Virus record (IMG/VR): IMGVR_UViG_3300037635_003336
Span: 1 to 27,935 of that record
DNA: 27,935 bases
DNA from: a virus
Strand: one strand, 5' to 3'
Shown piece after piece: positions 24,276-27,935 of this stretch. Position 1 is the stretch's first letter. Each line of letters starts with the position of its first letter. The position numbers and the translations under genes are program-made. Below the pieces are notes generated by a model. The model did no database searches and was not told the DNA's origin. It worked only from the letters and a program-made list of their open reading frames with translations.

Positions 24276-24616
24276 TATCCTAATTTATTTTTTCTTTTAT
24301 CCCGCCCAGCTATAATTGTGCTGAGCAAGTCCATCTGATTGTCGCCTTCGTATTTTTTGGCTTGTTCACCAGCGGCTATTACTGTAGGTGCTTGACTTAT
24401 TTGAGTTGGCGTACCTGGTGGTTTTGGTGCAGCCCCCTTCATTACCGCAGATGTAACCGCAGCAGGTCCACCGTATTGGGCTGCCGCCTTAACTATTGGA
24501 GTTGCTACTTTAACAGTGTTAGCAGCAATAGCAGCAGTTTTTACCGCAATTCCCGCTCCCTTTGCTATAGTTCCTCCTTTTAGTACACTGACAAATGCTG
24601 GAATAAAATTACCCAT
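24275..24616 (-). CDS. small Ala/Lys-rich virion protein before the portal, T7 gp7.3-like by position (113 aa)
   Basis: The N-terminal 60 residues form an Ala/Val/Lys/Gly amphipathic region (VLKGGTIAKGAGIAVKTAA, then VKVATPIVKAAAQYGG). A Pro/Thr linker and a basic C-terminal segment with DLLSTIIAGRDKRKNKLG follow. T7 has gp7.3, a small Lys/Ala-rich virion protein ejected with the DNA, at the same place just upstream of the portal; similarity is in composition and location, not in sequence motif. The gene is first downstream of promoter P3. The predicted leader is only about 14 nt with no ribosome site. Stop and portal start overlap as TAATG. Confidence 0.6.
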   Translation of the reverse strand: MGNFIPAFVSVLKGGTIAKGAGIAVKTAAIAANTVKVATPIVKAAAQYGGPAAVTSAVMKGAAPKPPGTPTQISQAPTVIAAGEQAKKYEGDNQMDLLSTIIAGRDKRKNKLG

Positions 24617-24636
24617 AGTAATAAAAGTTGCCGAAC

Positions 24637-24665
24637 ATTATACACCATTGTACAATAATTGTCAA
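24637..24665 (-). promoter_or_regulatory. sigma70 promoter P3 (TTGACA-17-TATAAT) with T-rich UP-like tract
   Basis: On the minus strand TTGACA (24665-24660) and TATAAT (24642-24637) are exact, with 17 nt between. A run TTTTTTGTTTTTTTAC directly precedes the -35 and starts at the stop codon of the small-terminase-like gene; it may serve as an UP element, and the same T-tract could aid termination of the upstream unit. The -10 is preceded by ATGGTG and followed by GTTCGGC. Predicted start is near 24630, about 14 nt before the first codon. Confidence 0.88.
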
Positions 24666-24681
24666 GTAAAAAAACAAAAAA

Positions 24682-25149
24682 CTATTCCTCGATAACATCT
24701 ATAACCTTTTCGGCTTGCTTTATGTTCTTGTTCTTGTCCCGCAACTGCTTCATAAGTTCACCAATAAGGGCGTTGCCTTGCTGCAACTTTGCATCCCCTT
24801 GCTCGTCAGACTTTGTGTGCCCCTGCATTTCGTTGTCCATACGCACTAGCTTGATGTAGTTTTCCTTGTCCCTGATCCGGTAAGCCTCGTCAATTAGCAC
24901 TCGATTCTGGATAAGCTTCTCATCCTTGGTCATGGGATCGGTGGATGTTTCAATCTGCTCAAGCCTATCCTTCTCTCGAATAAACTCGGCATGCTTCATC
25001 CAGTCCCAAGCCTTCTGCTGGGCATAGCTAAGGCTAACGCCAAACACCGCAGATGCTATCTTAGGTATGGTTTGTGATGCGTCCTTTTTGTGGATGCGAA
25101 GGGCGTACTCCGCATACTTGTCATCTGTAAATCTATTGTGTTTGCCCAT
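24682..25149 (-). CDS. terminase small subunit-like protein (155 aa)
   Basis: I start at ATG 25149 (MGKHNRFTDDKYAEYALRIH); the longer frame from 25218 merely overlaps the preceding gene. Residues 10-60 look like the DNA-binding helices of small terminases (TIPKIASAVFGVSLSYAQQK, then AWDWMKHAEFIREKDRLEQI). The rest is a charged coiled coil (NRVLIDEAYRIRDKENYIKL, ELMKQLRDKNKNIKQAEKV). Small terminases recognise phage DNA and guide the large subunit. Here the gene lies after TerL, separated by a GNAT-like gene. The assignment is by pattern and location. It overlaps the GNAT-like gene by 17 nt and is last in the P4 unit. Confidence 0.6.
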   Translation of the reverse strand: MGKHNRFTDDKYAEYALRIHKKDASQTIPKIASAVFGVSLSYAQQKAWDWMKHAEFIREKDRLEQIETSTDPMTKDEKLIQNRVLIDEAYRIRDKENYIKLVRMDNEMQGHTKSDEQGDAKLQQGNALIGELMKQLRDKNKNIKQAEKVIDVIEE

Positions 25150-25483
25150 ACCACATAACTGACTGATAAGGTTGCAGCCCGAATTTGGGCATAAACTTAA
25201 ATGCTGGACTGTCATCATTCAGGGCCACTAAGTAGTCCTGGAATCCCGCATTAGATATTGTGTTCTTGCCCTGCTTCATAACCTCACGGAATACATAGGG
25301 TGAGTCAACCTCCTTGGATATGAACGCAGTAATTAGAGGCACTCCACCAATTGACAAACTGCCTTTAATCTTTCCGTCCACCTCAACAATGCTAGTTGGT
25401 CGCCAAAGTCCGTGGCCGTCTTTCTTAGCTAAGTCCACCAACTCCTCTACGTCTTCTTCCTTTATGTCTCTTATATTTGTCAT
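25133..25483 (-). CDS. GNAT-like protein (116 aa), possibly T7 gp13-type
   Basis: The N-terminus IRDIKEEDVEELVDLAKK looks like the first helix of a GNAT acetyltransferase. A strand VDGKIKGSLSIGG follows, then KEVDSPYVFREVMKQGKNTI and a C-terminal segment KFMPKFGLQPYQSVMWYG similar to the end of the GNAT fold. The acetyl-CoA binding loop (Q/RxxGxG/A) is not present, so it is probably not an active enzyme. T7 gp13, an internal virion protein, has been linked with an acetyltransferase-like fold; a similar structural use is possible. It begins two bases after the terminase stop. The unusual place between TerL and TerS leaves other roles open. Confidence 0.5.
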   Translation of the reverse strand: MTNIRDIKEEDVEELVDLAKKDGHGLWRPTSIVEVDGKIKGSLSIGGVPLITAFISKEVDSPYVFREVMKQGKNTISNAGFQDYLVALNDDSPAFKFMPKFGLQPYQSVMWYGQTQ

Positions 25484-25485
25484 AA

Positions 25486-27048
25486 TTAAAAGCCATTAAC
25501 GGGTTCTTCAACACGGACCGGCCCTTTGCGTTTGTTTTGAGTGTACCCGACCGTTGTGTTTAGTAAGCCATGCTCGATGCCTTCTGCTACATACCTAGCA
25601 GCATCGGCAGCGTGAGAAGTGAAGTCATGCACCGGTACAGTGCCTAGTATGCCAGCAGCATCGTTCTTTTTAGCCCTGTACTGCTGTAGCATCTTGAGGC
25701 CATCCTCCATGTTAGGGCGATAGAAGTAAGACTTGTGCAACAAACTTCTCAAGTTGTTAATACCACGCCACACATCCCTAGTCTTAGGGCACACCTTGAT
25801 GTTGTTGCCGCCACAATCACGCAACTCCATGACGTAGTTCTTGGTACCAGTCTTGTCCATGTACGCAGCATCATGCGGCAGGATGTGACCGTACACTTCG
25901 TAACCCGACATGGCAAGCTCAGACACATACTCCCTAGTCTGCTTCTGACTACCCTGGGTGAACCATAGCCACTTAAGCGTAACACCATCCCACTGCACTA
26001 GCCATATAGCTGTGTAGTCTCGGAAACCCAAATCCCATACCGCCCATATTGGCACTTCCTTACTGGCTGGCAGATCGTTCCGGTAGTGACCCTTTCTTCT
26101 AACAATTTCTAATATGTCAGCGTATATGGCACCATCGACAGGGGCAGCCATTGCCTCTTCTGGTGTAGATGGAAACTCTCGCCCCATAAACAAGCCAAGA
26201 AGGTCGCTTTGCTTCTGCCACCATATCTTCTGGGGAACAGAAAACTTTCTGCCTAATCGCTTCTCTAGTTCCGCAAAGTAATCTATTGTGCTTTGAGTAA
26301 GCAGCGACTCATTGCCCACCATCCGATAGCTTGAGTCATCGTACCAAGGATAGAACAGAAACTTAAAGTCCATGTCCGTCATGTGCTCATCCGTAGTGTT
26401 CATCGCCTGCACTACCTGATTGTAGAAGTGCCCAGCTTGTCCACCCTCATAGGTAGACTCAATAAAGACTATGGCCCCCTGACCAGCGGTAGGCAAAGCA
26501 CCGGTAAGGATTTCCTCAGACCTAATGGGATCTTTGGCAGCAACCTTGCCCCACTCTGATATGTGCAACACTTGACTTGTGCCACCCCTAATCTTAACCT
26601 TAGACCTAATCTTCCATACGGGACTAAACACCAACTCGTTTAAGTTACTATTAACCACATCAACCGTAGCCTTCAAAGAATCATCTAGCTGGTTAAAAGG
26701 CTGGATAACCTTCTCCCTTAACAGATCCTTTGCTGCCTCGTCATTGTGAGACTGGATGTTGAACGTGCTGTTCTCGTGAGTTAGCACATAGTCTAAGCCA
26801 ATAATGGCAATAAGGGTTGACATGCCAAGCTGCCTAGCCTTAAGTATAAGCACACGCTTATGTCCTTCCAAGAACACCTCATTAAGCACGTCGCACTGGG
26901 CATCGTTAGGAACAAACTGAACCTCTACACCTTCCTTGGTTATGCAAGTGTATAGGTTGCTGATTCGCCACACTGGGTTAGAGAACACATCCTCGCTTAT
27001 TGGCCGAGCAATGATTTCCCTAACTCTTTCTATCCCGTCCCTATTCAT
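25486..27048 (-). CDS. terminase large subunit (DNA-packaging ATPase/nuclease)
   Basis: This 520-aa protein shows both activities of large terminases. The ATPase part has Walker A at residues 70-78 (KARQLGMST), Walker B with catalytic Glu at 160-165 (VLHISE) and the coupling motif near 193-202 (IVFIESTYEG). EFPSTPEEAM (291-300) is a typical spacer. The RNaseH-like nuclease has Asp339 in AVWDLGFRD, Asp393 in LPHDAA and Asp482 in SHAADAARY. It pumps DNA into the prohead through the portal and cuts it. The start overlaps the HExxH gene stop as ATGA. All motifs are intact; confidence is high. Confidence 0.95.
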   Translation of the reverse strand: MNRDGIERVREIIARPISEDVFSNPVWRISNLYTCITKEGVEVQFVPNDAQCDVLNEVFLEGHKRVLILKARQLGMSTLIAIIGLDYVLTHENSTFNIQSHNDEAAKDLLREKVIQPFNQLDDSLKATVDVVNSNLNELVFSPVWKIRSKVKIRGGTSQVLHISEWGKVAAKDPIRSEEILTGALPTAGQGAIVFIESTYEGGQAGHFYNQVVQAMNTTDEHMTDMDFKFLFYPWYDDSSYRMVGNESLLTQSTIDYFAELEKRLGRKFSVPQKIWWQKQSDLLGLFMGREFPSTPEEAMAAPVDGAIYADILEIVRRKGHYRNDLPASKEVPIWAVWDLGFRDYTAIWLVQWDGVTLKWLWFTQGSQKQTREYVSELAMSGYEVYGHILPHDAAYMDKTGTKNYVMELRDCGGNNIKVCPKTRDVWRGINNLRSLLHKSYFYRPNMEDGLKMLQQYRAKKNDAAGILGTVPVHDFTSHAADAARYVAEGIEHGLLNTTVGYTQNKRKGPVRVEEPVNGF

Positions 27049-27410
27049 CTAGTCTTGCTTTTCGTAATCTCCCTTATCAAGTAGTCCATCAAATAAGCCC
27101 CAGCCTCTTGTCCCTCTAGTCCCAAGTATTCCACGGCCCCAACCACAGCGTGGTATGACTCATGGGCATAGGTGTCGACCGTAGACCATTTCAATGCTTC
27201 CTTAACAAATATGCCTTGCACTATTCCCAGGTCAAGCCTAAAGCCAGCAGTGTTCTCGCAAGTTTTTAAATTTCCAACCTGCTCCTCTATTTCCTTTACA
27301 GTAGCCCCCTCTTTGACCATAGCATCAACGAACCCCCCATAGTCTTTACTGCCACCCCATATTATAAACGAACAGGGGTAGACATCGGGCTTTAGCACAA
27401 GCTTAATCAT
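27045..27410 (-). CDS. putative HExxH metallopeptidase-like phage protein (121 aa)
   Basis: A zinc-binding HExxH motif is visible at residues 83-87 (HESYH, in TYAHESYHAVVGAVEYLG). A helix with QEAGAYLMDYLIREI (101-115) follows and could supply a third ligand, Glu102. From memory, small proteins with H-E-x-x-H followed by 'E..AY...Y' occur near terminase genes in other phages and are annotated only as putative peptidases. The N-terminal half (FIIWGGSKDYGGF) is unfamiliar. There is no signal peptide. It lies between a 63-aa unknown protein and TerL in one coupled unit (8-nt and 4-nt overlaps). Its substrate is unknown; host protein cleavage or scaffold processing are guesses. Confidence 0.6.
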   Translation of the reverse strand: MIKLVLKPDVYPCSFIIWGGSKDYGGFVDAMVKEGATVKEIEEQVGNLKTCENTAGFRLDLGIVQGIFVKEALKWSTVDTYAHESYHAVVGAVEYLGLEGQEAGAYLMDYLIREITKSKTR

Positions 27411-27594
27411 TAACCTTACACCAATCTAGCTTGTCCCACGCCTCATACCGAGCAGGGCCATACAACTCTCGCATCTCGTCCTCTATCAAGCTCTCCCACA
27501 ACTCCTGTGACATAACTCGACGACCAGTCCTCGGGTCTAACCCACCCTCCATACTCATTAAACGCTCAAGCAACACATACTTGTCATCCTTCAT
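27403..27594 (-). CDS. 63-aa unknown protein, first gene of the structural arm
   Basis: The frame is open to 27645, but an exact promoter (27605-27633) lies inside that extension, so the first usable ATG is at 27594 (MKDDKYVLLERLMSM). The predicted transcription start near 27598 leaves a leader of only three or four bases, making this a leaderless mRNA. ATGs at 27558 and 27552 would leave longer leaders of about 40 nt but have no good ribosome site. The protein is acidic and rich in Trp/Tyr (ELWESLIEDEMRELYGPARYEAWDKLDW), with helical character; the family is not recognised. It overlaps the HExxH gene by 8 nt. Confidence 0.55.
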   Translation of the reverse strand: MKDDKYVLLERLMSMEGGLDPRTGRRVMSQELWESLIEDEMRELYGPARYEAWDKLDWCKVND

Positions 27595-27604
27595 AACGCC
27601 GCAC

Positions 27605-27633
27605 ATTATATCACAGTAATTCAACCCTGTCAA
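27605..27633 (-). promoter_or_regulatory. sigma70 promoter P4 for the structural arm (TTGACA-17-TATAAT)
   Basis: On the minus strand TTGACA (27633-27628) and TATAAT (27610-27605) are exact, with a 17-nt spacer, followed by GTGCGGCG. Predicted start is near 27598. The spacer and upstream side carry the direct repeat described separately, so P4 is probably regulated. It is divergent to P5 with 39 bp between the two -35 boxes. Confidence 0.88.
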
Positions 27634-27647
27634 GAAATAATTCAACC
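27617..27647. repeat. 10-bp direct repeat TAATTCAACC at 21-bp spacing (candidate operator)
   Basis: TAATTCAACC is found at 27617-27626, within the P4 spacer, and at 27638-27647, just upstream of P4's -35. The start-to-start distance of 21 bp equals two helical turns, so a dimeric regulator could bind both on one DNA face. The second copy overlaps a dyad TCAAC-CTACA-GTTGA at 27642-27656. Confidence 0.55.
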
Positions 27648-27656
27648 TACAGTTGA
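27642..27656. promoter_or_regulatory. dyad TCAAC-5-GTTGA between divergent promoters
   Basis: A perfect 5-bp inverted repeat with a 5-bp centre lies between the -35 boxes of P4 and P5. It overlaps the second TAATTCAACC copy. Its size and place fit a repressor or activator half-site pair; no regulator gene is visible in the window. Confidence 0.4.
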
Positions 27657-27672
27657 TAATAACACTTTAGTC

Positions 27673-27701
27673 TTGACAACTGACCCTACATACTATATAA
27701 T
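27673..27701 (+). promoter_or_regulatory. sigma70 promoter P5 facing right (TTGACA-17-TATAAT)
   Basis: TTGACA (27673-27678) and TATAAT (27696-27701) are exact with a 17-nt spacer on the plus strand. Predicted start is near 27708. It would drive rightward genes beyond the window, presumably the early or replication arm whose end is at bases 3-1761 if the genome is circular or circularly permuted. Confidence 0.85.
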
Positions 27702-27897
27702 ACGTAAGTGCAAGCGAAGCGAGACACGTAACGGATTATCATCGGAACGGAGTGTAGCCTGCGGAACGAGTACCGGACAATACGATTAGTCTACGACAGC
27801 ATACGTGGTCATAAGCGTGGTCATACACAGAACATATGTAGCAACACATGTGAACATGACTATTTGTAAACCGTTGAGTGTGTGATTGATAGGTACC
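27702..27897 (+). other. about 190-nt untranslated leader downstream of P5
   Basis: No ORF of useful length is present: ATGs at 27836, 27848 and 27856 are followed by stops within 0 to 9 codons. The stretch contains short repeats (GCGGAACGAG- and CGGAACGGAG-like), an exact 10-bp tandem repeat at 27804-27825 and the 8-bp palindrome CACATGTG (27845-27852). It may be a regulatory leader or encode a small RNA, but no terminator is recognisable. Confidence 0.4.
27804..27825. repeat. tandem repeat CGTGGTCATA x2 (12-bp period)
   Basis: CGTGGTCATA occurs at 27804-27813 and 27816-27825, separated by AG. It lies about 100 nt downstream of P5, in the untranslated leader. It is a possible protein-binding site or replication-origin iteron, with only two copies. 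Confidence 0.45.
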
Positions 27898-27935
27898 ATG
27901 CCACGTTGCGACAACTCAAGTTGCCCCCCCACCCC
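27898..27935 (+). CDS. possible start of a rightward gene (3' cut by window edge)
   Basis: An ATG at 27898 opens a frame to the window end (MPRCDNSSC...). The AGGTACC just before it gives a poor ribosome site, and the C-rich end makes the translation low-complexity (Pro/Thr). It would be the first gene after P5. Evidence is weak: only 12 codons are visible. Confidence 0.2.
   Translation, partial: MPRCDNSSCPPT

Noticed and set aside
25150-25218. 23-residue N-terminal extension of the small-terminase-like gene
   Set aside because: It overlaps the coding end of the GNAT-like gene; the product from ATG 25149 starts right at the helical DNA-binding-like part.
27595-27645. N-terminal extension of the 63-aa gene
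   Set aside because: The extension covers promoter P4, whose transcript would start after it.
27702-27897. tRNA or other known RNA gene in the leader after P5
   Set aside because: No cloverleaf, CCA end or T-loop (GGTTCRA-like) could be found by eye; only short repeats and palindromes are seen.
1-27935. CRISPR arrays, insertion sequences, integrase or attachment site
   Set aside because: No regularly spaced repeats beyond two-copy ones, no transposase or integrase motifs and no flanking inverted repeats were noticed.
27898-27935. Joining the window end to its start as one continuous gene into the helicase
   Set aside because: The frame from ATG 27898 does not enter the helicase frame if the ends are joined; it meets a stop about 25 bases into the window.

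Overview
The window is part of the genome of a tailed bacteriophage with a short-tailed, T7-like virion. The evidence is a colinear set of minus-strand virion genes: large terminase, small-terminase-like protein, portal (head-to-tail connector), scaffold, major capsid, tail tubular proteins A and B, three internal-virion-type proteins, then appendage and tailspike genes. Protein similarities (small basic proteins, Bbp19-like protein, spike anchor domains) recall phages of aquatic bacteria, but the host cannot be read from the sequence. No phage RNA polymerase, integrase, endolysin, tRNA or CRISPR array is visible.

Layout. Bases 3-1761 (plus strand) hold the end of a replication-type arm: the C-terminal part of a PIF1/RecD-like helicase, two small unknown genes and an HNH endonuclease. 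This arm converges with the structural arm at 1761/1778. The structural arm runs on the minus strand from 27594 down to 1778. In transcription order it contains: a 63-aa protein, a HESYH (HExxH) protein, large terminase, a GNAT-like protein and a small-terminase-like protein (27594-24682); a gp7.3-like protein, portal, Bbp19-like protein, Lys-tailed protein and scaffold (24616-21050); capsid (20895-20002); tail tubes A/B and internal virion proteins B, C, D (19918-11365); small appendage proteins, a two-domain beta protein, a LamG-like protein and a beta-helix protein (11290-7354); two small membrane proteins (7322-6748); four tiny basic proteins (6736-5979); and two paralogous pectate-lyase-fold tailspikes (5982-1778). 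Many junctions are TAATG, ATGA or GTGA overlaps, indicating translational coupling.

Regulation is the most striking part. Five exact sigma70 consensus promoters (TTGACA, 17-nt spacer, TATAAT) are present. Four face the structural genes and start four transcription units; three of these share an extended sequence and all four have a G/C-rich discriminator. The fifth faces right and is divergent from the first, with a 10-bp direct repeat at 21-bp spacing and a dyad between or over them: a candidate early/late control region. The capsid gene is set off by its own promoter and by three tandem hairpins downstream, the same arrangement as T7 phi10-gene 10-Tphi, but using host-type signals. Two of the promoters give nearly leaderless mRNAs.

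Bases 27646-27935 hold no convincing gene: they contain the divergent control region, about 190 nt of untranslated leader with a 10-bp tandem repeat, and perhaps the first codons of a rightward gene at 27898. All functional names come from recognising motifs and gene order by eye; no database search was run.
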